Positions 1-6,510 are shown, counted from the stretch's first letter. The stretch is DNA of 8,372 nucleotides from Porphyrobacter sp. (GCA_021732945.1 JAKFWB010000395.1:1-8372); one strand, 5' to 3'. Notes: a model not told the origin generated them from the sequence alone. Numbers and translations are program-made.

Positions 1-564
1 GTGCTGGCGGCGCGGCTGCGGCAGACCTTCGTGACAATGGGTTTCTTCGCGCTGGTCACCGGGGTCGGCGGGGGCACAGTGCGCGATCTGTTGATTGGTG
101 CGCCGGTGTTCTGGATCACCGATGCCTGGGTGGCGGCCATCTGCCTTGGCACGGCGCTGATCGCGTGGTTCACGCCGGTCAGTTGGTGGGAGGGCAAGGG
201 CTTCGACTACGCTGACGGCGCGGGCCTTGCCGCCTACGCGGTGCTCGGCAGCGCCAAGGCGCTCGCCTATGGCATCCCGCCGGTGCCGGCCGCGCTGATG
301 GGGGTGATCACCGGCTGCGTCGGCGGGATCATCCGCGATGTGGTGGCAGGCCGCCCATCGATCATCATGAGCCCTGAACTTTACGTCACCCCTGCCACCC
401 TGACCTCGGCCTTGACCGTGGCTGGCATGGCCGCCGCGCCGCTGCTGGGCGTGCCCGACTCATGGGTGTGGGGCGTGGCCTTCGCCTGCGGCTTTGCGCT
501 ACGCAGCGCGGCCATCCGGTGGGAATGGGGCCTGCCGAGCTATGGCGAGAGGGAGGAGCGCTAA
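1..564 (+). CDS. TRIC/UPF0126-family cation channel protein, 5' partial
   Basis: This is a membrane protein of the prokaryotic trimeric intracellular cation channel family (UPF0126; E. coli YicG and YadS are relatives). Family members form homotrimeric potassium-permeable channels in the inner membrane. Visible here are the two family signature repeats, GVGGGTVRD at residues 21-29 and GCVGGIIRDV at 105-114, each ending an internal repeat of about three helices. Further hydrophobic helices lie near residues 42-60, 72-90, 134-150 and 153-170. The usual length is about 205-220 residues and the opening helix is absent, so the true start lies left of the window. The GTG at position 1 is most likely an internal valine codon. 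The TAA stop is 19 bases from the end of the convergent minus-strand gene, and no terminator is evident between them. Physiological role here is unknown. Confidence 0.88.
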   Translation: MLAARLRQTFVTMGFFALVTGVGGGTVRDLLIGAPVFWITDAWVAAICLGTALIAWFTPVSWWEGKGFDYADGAGLAAYAVLGSAKALAYGIPPVPAALMGVITGCVGGIIRDVVAGRPSIIMSPELYVTPATLTSALTVAGMAAAPLLGVPDSWVWGVAFACGFALRSAAIRWEWGLPSYGEREER

Positions 565-583
565 CGCCCCTCCCCCAACGCAA

Positions 584-1450
584 TCACACGTCGCCGTCGA
601 TCGTCTCGGGGATTTCCTCGCCCGGGATCGGCCCGCCGGGATAGGCTGGCAATGTTTGATCCGCCGGCGCGGCGCTGGGCGCAGGCTGGCCGAGGCGCGC
701 GCGTGCATCGGCGTAGCGCTGATCGCTCCACTGCGCCTGCTCCTTGCCGAGATAGGGCACGGATTCAGCCCGAGGCGACGTGTCGTTCTGCTCGAGCCCA
801 AGATAGGGAACGGACGGCGCGCCTGAAAAGCTGCTGTAATCAATCCCGTCGATCTGGCCGCCATTGCCGATCCGGCACTGGAAGGGCGAGCCATTGAACA
901 GCGTGCCGGTGACCTGCCAACCTGCGCCGGTGCGGGTCACATTGTCGACCGTGTCCACCCGCACATCGCGTTCGATCCGAGCGAGGCACTGATCCACCGC
1001 GCTGTCGAGCCCGTCAGAACCCGTGCCGCGCGGGCGGGCACGGTCATTATCGCGGCGATCATCGCGCCGCTCTTCGAAGCGCGGGTTGTATTCATTGTCG
1101 CGCACATCGCGCTCGACAATCACCACATCCCGGTCGCGCTGGCGGCGGTTGTTGCTATTGGCGATGGCGGCAATTCCGCCGATGATGGCCGCGCCGATCA
1201 TCACATCACCCGCGCCAATCCCGCGTCGGTAGCCGCGACGACCGAAGCCGCGCCGCCCGTAACCGCAACCATAACCCCGGCAGCGCCAATCGGCGGTGCT
1301 GGCGTCAGGATCGTAACGGCTGGCATCAAACACAGCCGAAGACGCGCCGAGACCGGTTGTGGGCAATTGCGCCGCAGCAGCCGGTGAGGCAAAGATGGTG
1401 GTGCCGGCAAGAGCGCCGGCCAGAACCAGCGCACGGGTATTCAGAGCCAT
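584..1450 (-). CDS. Exported glycine-zipper protein with C-terminal two-Cys domain (hypothetical)
   Basis: This 288-residue protein is not a named family I recognise. Residues 1-27 form a signal peptide (cleavage near AAAA-Q). A Cys/Gly/Arg/Tyr-rich stretch follows at 56-77, with Cys57 and Cys62. A glycine-zipper hydrophobic segment spans 78-97 (GIGAGDVMIGAAIIGGIAAI). Next is a highly charged Arg/Asp stretch at 101-141, then a C-terminal domain at about 149-207 with Cys155 and Cys192, which could pair in the periplasm. The tail at 208-288 is proline-rich and holds a duplicated motif, SVPYLGLEQ (213-221) and SVPYLGKEQ (230-238). The ATG start has a good AGGAGG site 8 bases upstream. The neighbouring upstream gene at 1625-2221 shares the zipper and two-Cys domain, so the two look like diverged tandem duplicates. 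Envelope location is inferred from the signal peptide; function is unknown. Confidence 0.85.
   Translation of the reverse strand: MALNTRALVLAGALAGTTIFASPAAAAQLPTTGLGASSAVFDASRYDPDASTADWRCRGYGCGYGRRGFGRRGYRRGIGAGDVMIGAAIIGGIAAIANSNNRRQRDRDVVIVERDVRDNEYNPRFEERRDDRRDNDRARPRGTGSDGLDSAVDQCLARIERDVRVDTVDNVTRTGAGWQVTGTLFNGSPFQCRIGNGGQIDGIDYSSFSGAPSVPYLGLEQNDTSPRAESVPYLGKEQAQWSDQRYADARARLGQPAPSAAPADQTLPAYPGGPIPGEEIPETIDGDV
737..814 (-). repeat. Duplicated SVPYLGxEQ motif in protein tail
   Basis: Two copies of a nine-residue motif, differing at one residue (Leu or Lys), are encoded at 788-814 and 737-763, 17 residues apart start to start. They lie in the proline-rich tail of the exported glycine-zipper protein. 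The DNA copies differ at several bases, so this is not a fresh duplication and the peptide appears to be retained. It may be a short binding motif; that is inference. Confidence 0.6.
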
Positions 1451-1550
1451 GGACGCTCCCTCCTGTTGATATGCGAGCGCCCACCAAGCTCTCTGATGAT
1501 CAAAGCCTAACCGCCTCTGGCTTGCGCTGGGCTGAACCGCAACACAAAAT

Positions 1551-1579
1551 GCCCCGCCATCCTTGAGAGGAGACGGGGC
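1551..1579 (-). terminator. Hairpin with T-rich tail, probable terminator
   Basis: The inverted repeat gccccg (1551-1556) and cggggc (1574-1579) encloses a second pairing, tcct with agga (1560-1563 and 1568-1571). On the minus strand the outer stem is followed by ATTTTG. This fits a rho-independent terminator for the gene ending at 1625, working with the hairpin just before it. The T tract is short, so efficiency is uncertain. Confidence 0.5.
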
Positions 1580-1588
1580 GTAGTAGAA

Positions 1589-1618
1589 CTGCCGCGATAA
1601 GGGGGAGAGGCGCGGCAG
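1589..1618 (-). terminator. Perfect 8-bp hairpin just after the stop codon
   Basis: The arms ctgccgcg (1589-1596) and cgcggcag (1611-1618) are perfectly complementary around a 14-base loop. The hairpin begins about 6 bases after the TAA of the gene at 1625-2221. Only TTCTACT follows the stem on the minus strand, so alone it is a weak terminator. It could instead protect the transcript 3' end, or act in tandem with the hairpin at 1551-1579. Confidence 0.45.
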
Positions 1619-1624
1619 AAGGGG

Positions 1625-2221
1625 TTAGCGCAGACCACGGATCCCGCCGAATTCAACCTGCGGAGCGCCGCGGCCGTCAACATAGCAGCTGAAGCGTCCG
1701 GTCTCGCCGCGGCCACGGCCATATTGTGCGCCCTGCACAGCGATGCGGCCCTGCACGCGGAAGCCATCGCGGGTGCGATCAATGTCGCGCACGTCGATCA
1801 CATCGGCATAGCGGAACCCGCCAAACCGGCGTGCCTGGTTTTCAGCGGCACGGACGCAGCGATCAACCGCACCGCGCGACCCGCCGGAAAAGCCGTAGCC
1901 ACCGCGATAATCCCCGCGATCATAACGGTCTCCGCGATAGTCGCGATCACCCCGGTAATCGCTATCGCCGCGATAGTCGTTGTCGCGATAGTCGTAGCGG
2001 CGATCATTGCGGTCACCATCGAAGGCTCCGGCAAGCGCGGCAATTCCGCCGATCACCACTGCCCCGGCGATAATCTCGCCTGCGCCGATGCCATCGCGGC
2101 CGCGGTGATCATCCGCCATCGCGGGAGTGGCAGTGGCCGCAGTCAGCGCAGTGGCAGCGACCGCGCCGAGCGAAATCCGGGCCCATTTGCCGGAGGCCAG
2201 CCGGTTGGTCATGGTGGTCAT
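1625..2221 (-). CDS. Exported glycine-zipper protein with YRGD repeats (hypothetical)
   Basis: This 198-residue protein is unnamed and related to the product of 584-1450. Residues 1-36 form a signal peptide with a somewhat long n-region (cleavage near AMA-D). A glycine zipper spans 44-66 (GIGAGEIIAGAVVIGGIAALAG). A low-complexity stretch rich in Tyr, Arg, Gly and Asp at 70-115 carries repeated YRGD units. The C-terminal domain spans about 117-198, with Cys122 and Cys179 aligned to Cys155 and Cys192 of the neighbour. Shared signature: AVDxC, then a DVxDxxRT-like stretch, GxxVxG and FxC. The start at 2221 is chosen because GAGGA lies 8 bases upstream. A start at 2269 would add 16 residues ahead of the signal peptide and span that site. 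The protein is probably periplasmic or outer-envelope; its function is unknown. Confidence 0.85.
   Translation of the reverse strand: MTTMTNRLASGKWARISLGAVAATALTAATATPAMADDHRGRDGIGAGEIIAGAVVIGGIAALAGAFDGDRNDRRYDYRDNDYRGDSDYRGDRDYRGDRYDRGDYRGGYGFSGGSRGAVDRCVRAAENQARRFGGFRYADVIDVRDIDRTRDGFRVQGRIAVQGAQYGRGRGETGRFSCYVDGRGAPQVEFGGIRGLR
1901..1996 (-). repeat. 18-bp tandem repeats encoding (D/N)YRGD units
   Basis: Within the exported protein, residues 76-107 consist of imperfect six-residue units of the form DYRGDx, with YRGD at 83-86, 89-92 and 95-98 and a further RGD at 102-104. The DNA shows an 18-base periodicity built on a gcgatag/cggtaa-like core. Such repeats can expand or contract by slippage, so copy number may vary between strains. 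Confidence 0.7.
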
Positions 2222-2229
2222 CAGATGTG

Positions 2230-2234
2230 TCCTC
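2230..2234 (-). promoter_or_regulatory. Ribosome binding site that fixes the start at 2221
   Basis: GAGGA on the minus strand lies 8 bases before the ATG at 2221. It lies inside the longer reading frame that begins at 2269, which argues against that longer start. Confidence 0.65.
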
Positions 2235-2330
2235 GTCTGTCGCCGCTCGCTGGATTGCGGGGGTGACAAGGACCTTTTGCGCGATTCGGGCTGTTGCGAA
2301 GCTGAATTGGCTTGGCAGGAAATGTTAATG

Positions 2331-2360
2331 TTGAGGGCCCGTTTGCTGAACGGGCCTCAA
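2331..2360 (-). terminator. Hairpin directly after the serine hydrolase stop codon
   Basis: The arms ttgagggcccg (2331-2341) and cgggcctcaa (2351-2360) pair over ten bases with one bulged base and a 9-base loop. The hairpin starts immediately after the TAA at 2361-2363. The minus-strand tail CATTAACATTT is moderately T-rich. It is a probable rho-independent terminator for the hydrolase gene, separating it from the glycine-zipper genes. Confidence 0.6.
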
Positions 2361-3764
2361 TTAACTGGAGGGCAGCGCCGCCAGCACGTCGCGGGTGAAA
2401 CCGGCAATGTCGAAGCTCGTCCCCACCGGATCCTCGCCCCGGCGCACGATCACGATGTTGCGCGAAGGCACGATCACGACATATTGCCCGCGATTGCCAT
2501 TGGCCGCGAAGGTATCGGGCGGCACGCCGTCTTCCTTGTTCAGCAGCCAGAACCCCGCGCCGTAGCCAAAGGTGCCGCTGGTCGGCTGCGGGCCGCTGGG
2601 GGTGGAGACGTATTTCGCCCAGCCTTCGGGCAGGATGCGGGTGCCGTCCTTCAGTCTGCCATCATCAAGGTATAGCTGCCCCAGGATCGCCAGATCGCTC
2701 GCGGTGGTCCAGACCTGCGACGACAGCACGTAATTGCCCTGCCAGTCGGTCTCGGCCACGGTGTGGTTCATCCCCAGCTTGTCGAAGAATTCGTCCGGGG
2801 GGTAGTGATCGAGCCATTGCTGGATCGCCTTAATCGCCAACAGCGTATCATTATTGGCATAGCGGAACGTGGTCCCCGGCGGGTGGAGCACCGGCCACCC
2901 AGTCACGGTCTCATCCACGGTCGATCCGCCCCAATAGAGTGGATCGGTGCGATTGCCCGGCGTGTCAGAATAGCGTCCGGTCGCCATCCGCAGCGCGTGG
3001 TCGATGGTGATGGCATTGCGAACATCGGTTGACCCGCTCTTGGCCCAGTAGTTGAGGCCAATCGGATCTTCGACCCTGGCATCGCCCGCCTGCACCGCCG
3101 CGCCGATCAGCGTGGCGGCGATGCTCTTGGCGACTGACCAGGTCCGCTGCGGGGTGCTCGCGCTGAAGCCGAGGGCATAACCCTCGCTCACTCTCAGCCC
3201 ATCCGACTGAATCACAATGGCCGTCGTGCGCACGCCAGTTCCATAGGCATCCCCCGAAAGCGCCTTTTGCACCGCCAGAGTGAGCGCTTCTCCGGCCTTT
3301 CCTTCAGGCAGCGCACCTTCGAACTGGTTTGCCAACTGCGGTTCGGGGGCCGGCACCGGCGCCTGCGGATTGCTGGAATCCTCCGGCGCGCCAATCGGCA
3401 GGATCGAACAGCCGGTGCCCGAACCATAATAGGCCGCAACCCGCGCGGGCATATCCTCGGCCCAGCTCACCGCCACGTGGGCCACCTGCCCGGTGGGCCG
3501 GCGCACGATGGTGAAGGGCAAATCGCTGACAATTCCATCGAGCGGGGGCTGAATGCCGGTCAGCTCCCACTGCATCACGCTTTCGGGTGTGCGGGTGGTC
3601 CCGTTCGCCTCGGCATGGGCAATCGCGCCGCACAGCATCAGCGCTTTGTAGCCCGCCGCCAGCGCGCGGTCATAACGCGCGCCGAGCTGCTGCTGCTGGC
3701 TTTGAGCAATGGCGGGGGCGGCGGCGAGGAGCAGCGACGTGACTGCAATGGCGGTGCGGATCAT
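2361..3764 (-). CDS. Secreted serine hydrolase, beta-lactamase superfamily
   Basis: This 467-residue protein belongs to the class C beta-lactamase/penicillin-binding-protein-like serine hydrolases, close in style to 6-aminohexanoate-dimer hydrolases and EstB-type esterases. A signal peptide covers residues 1-20 (AIA-Q). Residues 21-130 form an N-terminal region with Cys45 and Cys119, followed by a Pro/Ala linker near 131-143. The catalytic domain runs from about 155 to 465. It shows the nucleophile motif S210-V-A-K213 (SxxK), Y302-A-N304 (YxN), and a third motif region ANGNRGQ at 421-427, where many relatives have a H/KxG-type motif. The substrate cannot be told from sequence: an ester, amide or peptidoglycan-related bond is possible. 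The ATG at 3762-3764 lacks a strong ribosome site. The gene stands between its own terminator and the r-protein operon terminator, so it should have its own promoter, but none is clear. Confidence 0.88.
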   Translation of the reverse strand: MIRTAIAVTSLLLAAAPAIAQSQQQQLGARYDRALAAGYKALMLCGAIAHAEANGTTRTPESVMQWELTGIQPPLDGIVSDLPFTIVRRPTGQVAHVAVSWAEDMPARVAAYYGSGTGCSILPIGAPEDSSNPQAPVPAPEPQLANQFEGALPEGKAGEALTLAVQKALSGDAYGTGVRTTAIVIQSDGLRVSEGYALGFSASTPQRTWSVAKSIAATLIGAAVQAGDARVEDPIGLNYWAKSGSTDVRNAITIDHALRMATGRYSDTPGNRTDPLYWGGSTVDETVTGWPVLHPPGTTFRYANNDTLLAIKAIQQWLDHYPPDEFFDKLGMNHTVAETDWQGNYVLSSQVWTTASDLAILGQLYLDDGRLKDGTRILPEGWAKYVSTPSGPQPTSGTFGYGAGFWLLNKEDGVPPDTFAANGNRGQYVVIVPSRNIVIVRRGEDPVGTSFDIAGFTRDVLAALPSS

Positions 3765-3790
3765 GCCCGCGACACTAAACCGCGCCGCTC

Positions 3791-3826
3791 AAAAGGAAAG
3801 GGCCGGAAGCGTTTCCGCTCCGGCCC
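3791..3826 (-). terminator. Rho-independent terminator of the adk/rpsM-rplQ operon
   Basis: The stem gggccgg (3800-3806) pairs with ccggccc (3820-3826), and after one bulged base agcg (3808-3811) pairs with cgct (3816-3819), closing a four-base loop. On the minus strand the stem is followed by TTTCCTTTT. A GC-rich stem with a U-rich tail, about 90 bases after the rplQ stop, makes this the end of the ribosomal operon. It also insulates the serine hydrolase gene, whose start is only 26 bases further on. Confidence 0.85.
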
Positions 3827-3840
3827 CTGTCCCGATTTGC

Positions 3841-3904
3841 GAGTCCCCGCGCAGGCAGGGACCTCAGGCAATATCGCGGGAGGCTCCCGCCTGCGCGGGA
3901 GCTC
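3841..3904. repeat. Composite palindromic repeat element, copy 2 (downstream of rplQ)
   Basis: Two hairpins lie 20 bases apart: gtccccgc-gcag-gcagggac (3843-3862, one mismatch) and gctcccgc-ctgc-gcgggagc (3883-3902, perfect). Their loops are complementary to each other, so the whole element can also fold as one long hairpin. Read in reverse complement it has the same order of parts as the element at 4426-4500. Intergenic palindromes like this are widespread in sphingomonad-type genomes. It lies between the rplQ stop and the operon terminator and may affect mRNA 3' stability; that is inference. Confidence 0.75.
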
Positions 3905-3915
3905 ACACACTTATC

Positions 3916-4332
3916 TCAAGCGTCTTCGTATTCGTCCGACTGCACCGGGCCCGAATCCTGGCCCTTGGCGTCTTCGTCGCGGTCGACCAGTTCGATGATC
4001 GCCATCTGCACCGCGTCACCAGCGCGCACGCCAGCGCGCAGCACGCGGGTGTAGCCGCCTTCACGGTCGGCATAACGCTCGGCCAGAACTTCGAACAGCT
4101 TCTTCAGCTGCACTTCGTCACCCAAGCGGCTCATCGCGAGACGACGGTTCGACAAGCCGCCGCGCTTCGCCAGCGTGATCAGCTTTTCGACATAGGGGCG
4201 CAGTTCCTTCGCCTTGGGCAGCGTGGTCTTGATCTGCTCGTGCTTGATCAGCGCGGCAGCCATGTTGCGGAACAGGGCGTTGCGGTGCCCCGTCTTGCGG
4301 CCAAGCTTACGGCCCGACATACCATGACGCAT
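3916..4332 (-). CDS. rplQ: 50S ribosomal protein L17
   Basis: This 138-residue protein is bacterial L17 (bL17), a component of the large ribosomal subunit located near the exit tunnel. It begins with the hallmark [17 protein letters not shown] and continues with the conserved [24 protein letters not shown] core. The C-terminus adds a short acidic tail of about 20 residues (ending SDEYEDA), a common type of extension in alphaproteobacteria. The reading frame is open upstream to 4461, but that part translates a palindromic repeat and is not family sequence. The start at 4332 has AAGGA 8 bases upstream and matches the family. The gene is last in the operon, 177 bases after rpoA, an unusually wide gap filled by a repeat element. 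Transcription ends at the terminator at 3791-3826. Confidence 0.98.
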   Translation of the reverse strand: MRHGMSGRKLGRKTGHRNALFRNMAAALIKHEQIKTTLPKAKELRPYVEKLITLAKRGGLSNRRLAMSRLGDEVQLKKLFEVLAERYADREGGYTRVLRAGVRAGDAVQMAIIELVDRDEDAKGQDSGPVQSDEYEDA

Positions 4333-4340
4333 ATTACTTA

Positions 4341-4345
4341 TCCTT
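4341..4345 (-). promoter_or_regulatory. Ribosome binding site of rplQ
   Basis: AAGGA on the minus strand lies 8 bases before the ATG at 4332. It supports that start over the longer open frame beginning at 4461. Confidence 0.65.
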
Positions 4346-4425
4346 CGTTCGTAGGGAGCCCGTGCAAGGTAGCTCCATCCCGGTGGCTGTTGCGGGCCGC
4401 CACCTTCGCCCATCTCTGTCTGTGC

Positions 4426-4500
4426 GCTCCCGCGAAGGCGGGAGCCTCGTGCCGCCAGCACTACGCCGGCGGCTTGAGGTCCCCGCCTTCGCGGGGACTC
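4426..4500. repeat. Composite palindromic repeat element, copy 1 (rpoA-rplQ spacer)
   Basis: Two perfect 8-bp hairpins with four-base loops lie 33 bases apart: gctcccgc-gaag-gcgggagc (4426-4445) and gtccccgc-cttc-gcggggac (4479-4498). The spacer itself holds gccgcc (4451-4456) facing ggcggc (4468-4473). The two hairpin sequences can also pair with each other through 16 Watson-Crick and two G-U pairs. The element begins about 10 bases after the rpoA stop, inside the operon, and is the same composite as 3841-3904 in opposite orientation. It resembles REP/BIME-type elements in layout. Confidence 0.8.
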
Positions 4501-4509
4501 GCCAAGTGA

Positions 4510-5565
4510 TTAGCCGAGCAATTCCTGCTCAAGCTTCTTGGCCATCTCTTCGATGTTTTCCGGCGGCCAGCCCGGGATGTCCATCCCGAGGCGCAGGCCC
4601 ATGCTGGAGAGCACTTCCTTGATCTCGTTGAGCGACTTGCGGCCGAAGTTCGGCGTGCGCAGCATCTCGGCTTCGGTCTTCTGGACCAGATCGCCGATAT
4701 AGATGATGTTGTCGTTCTTGAGGCAGTTGGCCGAACGCACCGACAGTTCCAGCTCGTCCACCTTCTTGAGGAGGTAACGGTTGAGCTGATTGGCGTCGCT
4801 TTCTTCCGGCTGCACAGCGTGACCGATCATCTGGCCGACCGGTTGCGGGATGCCATCTTCGAAGTGGACGAACAGGGTCAGCTGGTCCTGAAGGATGCGC
4901 GCGGCATAGGCCACGGCATCTTCCGGTGTGACAGTGCCATCGGTTTCGACCGTCAGCGAGAGCCGGTCATAATCGAGCTCCTGCCCAACACGGGCGTTCT
5001 CGACCTTGTAGCTCACCTGCCGCACCGGCGAATAGAGCGAGTCGACCGGGATCAGCCCGATCGGCGCGTCAGCCGGACGGTTCTGCACGGCGGGCGAGTA
5101 GCCCTTGCCGGTGTCAGCAGTCAGCTCCATGTTGAGCGTCGCGCCTTCATCGAGCTGGCAGATCACCAGATCCTTGTTCATGATCTCGATATCGCCGGTG
5201 ACAGCAATGTCGCCAGCCTTCACCGCGCCCGGGCCAGTGGCCGAGAGCTGCAAACGCTTGGGGCCTTCGCCTTCCATCCTGAGCGCGATCTGCTTCACGT
5301 TCAGGACAATGTCGGTCACGTCTTCGCGCACGCCAGCCAGCGACGAGAATTCGTGCAGCACGTTTTCGATCTTGATCGAGGTGATCGCCGCGCCCTGAAG
5401 GCTCGACAGCAGCACGCGCCGCAGCGCGTTACCCAGCGTCAGGCCAAAACCGCGCTCCAGCGGCTCGGCCACGAAAGTGACCTTGCGCTGACGATCGCCG
5501 CCATCCTTGATTTCGAGGTTGTTGGGTTTCTTGAGTTCCTGCCAGTTCTTGGTGTTGACGGACAT
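4510..5565 (-). CDS. rpoA: DNA-directed RNA polymerase subunit alpha
   Basis: This 351-residue protein is the alpha subunit, which dimerises to nucleate RNA polymerase assembly and contacts UP elements and activators. The N-terminal domain (about 1-245) contains the conserved assembly segment [20 protein letters not shown] at 39-58. A linker near 246-265 leads to the C-terminal domain (about 266-335) with VRSANCLK, where Arg277 corresponds to the E. coli DNA-contacting Arg265, followed by IGDLVQKTE and the helix-hairpin-helix segment [14 protein letters not shown]. Relative to the 329-residue E. coli protein, the extra length is at both ends; the last 16 or so residues form a charged helix ([15 protein letters not shown]) typical of alphaproteobacteria. 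The ATG has AGGGGA about 5 bases upstream. A small hairpin (5581-5595) sits just before that site. Confidence 0.99.
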   Translation of the reverse strand: MSVNTKNWQELKKPNNLEIKDGGDRQRKVTFVAEPLERGFGLTLGNALRRVLLSSLQGAAITSIKIENVLHEFSSLAGVREDVTDIVLNVKQIALRMEGEGPKRLQLSATGPGAVKAGDIAVTGDIEIMNKDLVICQLDEGATLNMELTADTGKGYSPAVQNRPADAPIGLIPVDSLYSPVRQVSYKVENARVGQELDYDRLSLTVETDGTVTPEDAVAYAARILQDQLTLFVHFEDGIPQPVGQMIGHAVQPEESDANQLNRYLLKKVDELELSVRSANCLKNDNIIYIGDLVQKTEAEMLRTPNFGRKSLNEIKEVLSSMGLRLGMDIPGWPPENIEEMAKKLEQELLG

Positions 5566-5693
5566 GGATTTCCCCTAATGCGCCTGTGGGAGGCGGTTCA
5601 AACTTGGGCGGCGGGCCGGATGCATGAAAAGCGACACGGCATCAGACCCGTTCGGGCGGCGAGAGCTGCAAGCGCCCCCGCCATCCCGGCGGA

Positions 5694-6083
5694 TCAGACG
5701 CGGCGGCGCTTGGACGGACGGACCCCGTTGTGCGGGATCGGGGTCACGTCGCGGATTGAAGTAATGTTGAAGCCCACTGCTGCAAGACCGCGCAGCGCGC
5801 TTTCACGGCCCGAACCCGGACCCTTCACTTCAACTTCCAGCGTGCGCACACCATGTTCGGCAGCCTTCTTGCCAGCGTCATCCGCTGCGACCTGCGCGGC
5901 GTAAGGCGTTGACTTGCGGCTGCCCTTGAACCCCATGGCACCGGCGCTGGACCAGCTGATCGCATTGCCCTGTGCATCGGTGATGGTGATCATGGTGTTG
6001 TTAAAGCTGGCGTTGATATGCGCAACGCCGCTGCTGATGTTCTTTTTGTCACGGCGCCGAATACGGCCTGGTTCGCGTGCCAT
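5694..6083 (-). CDS. rpsK: 30S ribosomal protein S11
   Basis: This 129-residue protein is uS11, on the platform of the small subunit, where it contacts 16S rRNA near the mRNA exit region. The family core is complete: [18 protein letters not shown] at 19-36, [19 protein letters not shown] at 46-64, the [13 protein letters not shown] segment around 86-98, and the C-terminal [18 protein letters not shown]. Length is normal. The ATG is preceded by GAGGA with a 9-base spacer. It lies 58 bases after rpsM and 128 bases before rpoA, in the usual alpha-operon order. Confidence 0.98.
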   Translation of the reverse strand: MAREPGRIRRRDKKNISSGVAHINASFNNTMITITDAQGNAISWSSAGAMGFKGSRKSTPYAAQVAADDAGKKAAEHGVRTLEVEVKGPGSGRESALRGLAAVGFNITSIRDVTPIPHNGVRPSKRRRV

Positions 6084-6141
6084 CGTTAAATGTCCTCTAG
6101 CTCGTCAGAAGGAAAAAGCGTGGAAGCCTAAGGCTTGCAGC

Positions 6142-6510
6142 TTACTTCTTCTTGCCCGCGATGGGCTTGGCCTTGCCCTTGCGGGTGCGGGCGTTGGTGT
6201 GAGTGCGCTGACCGCGAACGGGCAGACCGCTGCGATGACGCAGGCCGCGATAGGCACGCAGGTCCATCAGGCGCTTGATGTTCATCGCGGTGTTGCGACG
6301 CAGGTCGCCCTCCACGGTAAAATCAGCATCGATGGTTTCGCGGATGCGGAGGACTTCCTCGTCCGAGAGATCCTGCACGCGCGCCGAGTGCGCGATGCCG
6401 AGCTTGTCAACGATCTGGACAGCCGTGGTGCGGCCAATTCCGTGAATATAGGTCAGCGCGATGATCACGCGCTTGTTGGTGGGGATATTGACCCCGGCAA
6501 TACGAGCCAC
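6142..6510 (-). CDS. rpsM: 30S ribosomal protein S13
   Basis: This 122-residue protein is uS13, in the head of the 30S subunit, where it forms intersubunit bridges and contacts P-site tRNA. It opens with [15 protein letters not shown], carries the helix-hairpin-helix segment [10 protein letters not shown] at about 21-30, and ends in the basic [25 protein letters not shown] tail plus KPIAGKKK. The start codon is GTG, with GGAGA 5 bases upstream, and a TAA stop lies directly in front of it in the same frame, so no earlier start is possible. It is the first gene after the probable promoter at 6690-6718. Confidence 0.98.
   Translation of the reverse strand: MARIAGVNIPTNKRVIIALTYIHGIGRTTAVQIVDKLGIAHSARVQDLSDEEVLRIRETIDADFTVEGDLRRNTAMNIKRLMDLRAYRGLRHRSGLPVRGQRTHTNARTRKGKAKPIAGKKK

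Noticed and set aside
565..583. Bidirectional terminator between the convergent genes
   Set aside because: The 19-base gap holds no inverted repeat or T/A tract; any terminator would have to lie within the opposing gene.
1724..2266. Plus-strand open frames of up to 180 codons opposite the YRGD-repeat gene
   Set aside because: They have Ala/Ile/Val repeats that simply mirror the repeat DNA, and no ribosome site. The minus-strand gene has a signal peptide and a conserved domain shared with its neighbour.
4333..4461. 43-residue N-terminal extension of L17
   Set aside because: It translates a palindromic repeat (GSRLRGS-type sequence) and the intergenic spacer. The family start at 4332 has its own ribosome site.
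3841..4500. Possible CRISPR array from the repeated palindromes
   Set aside because: There are only two pairs, unequal spacing, a ribosomal protein gene between them, and no cas genes.
4362..4622. Small plus-strand frame containing EVPAFAGTR
   Set aside because: The PAFAG and SRLRG type peptides are translations of the intergenic palindromes, a known source of false genes in these genomes.
4819..5904. A 361-codon open frame on the plus strand across rpoA and rpsK
   Set aside because: It is antisense to the unmistakable rpoA and rpsK genes. Such long antisense frames are expected in high-GC coding DNA, and its translation resembles no family.
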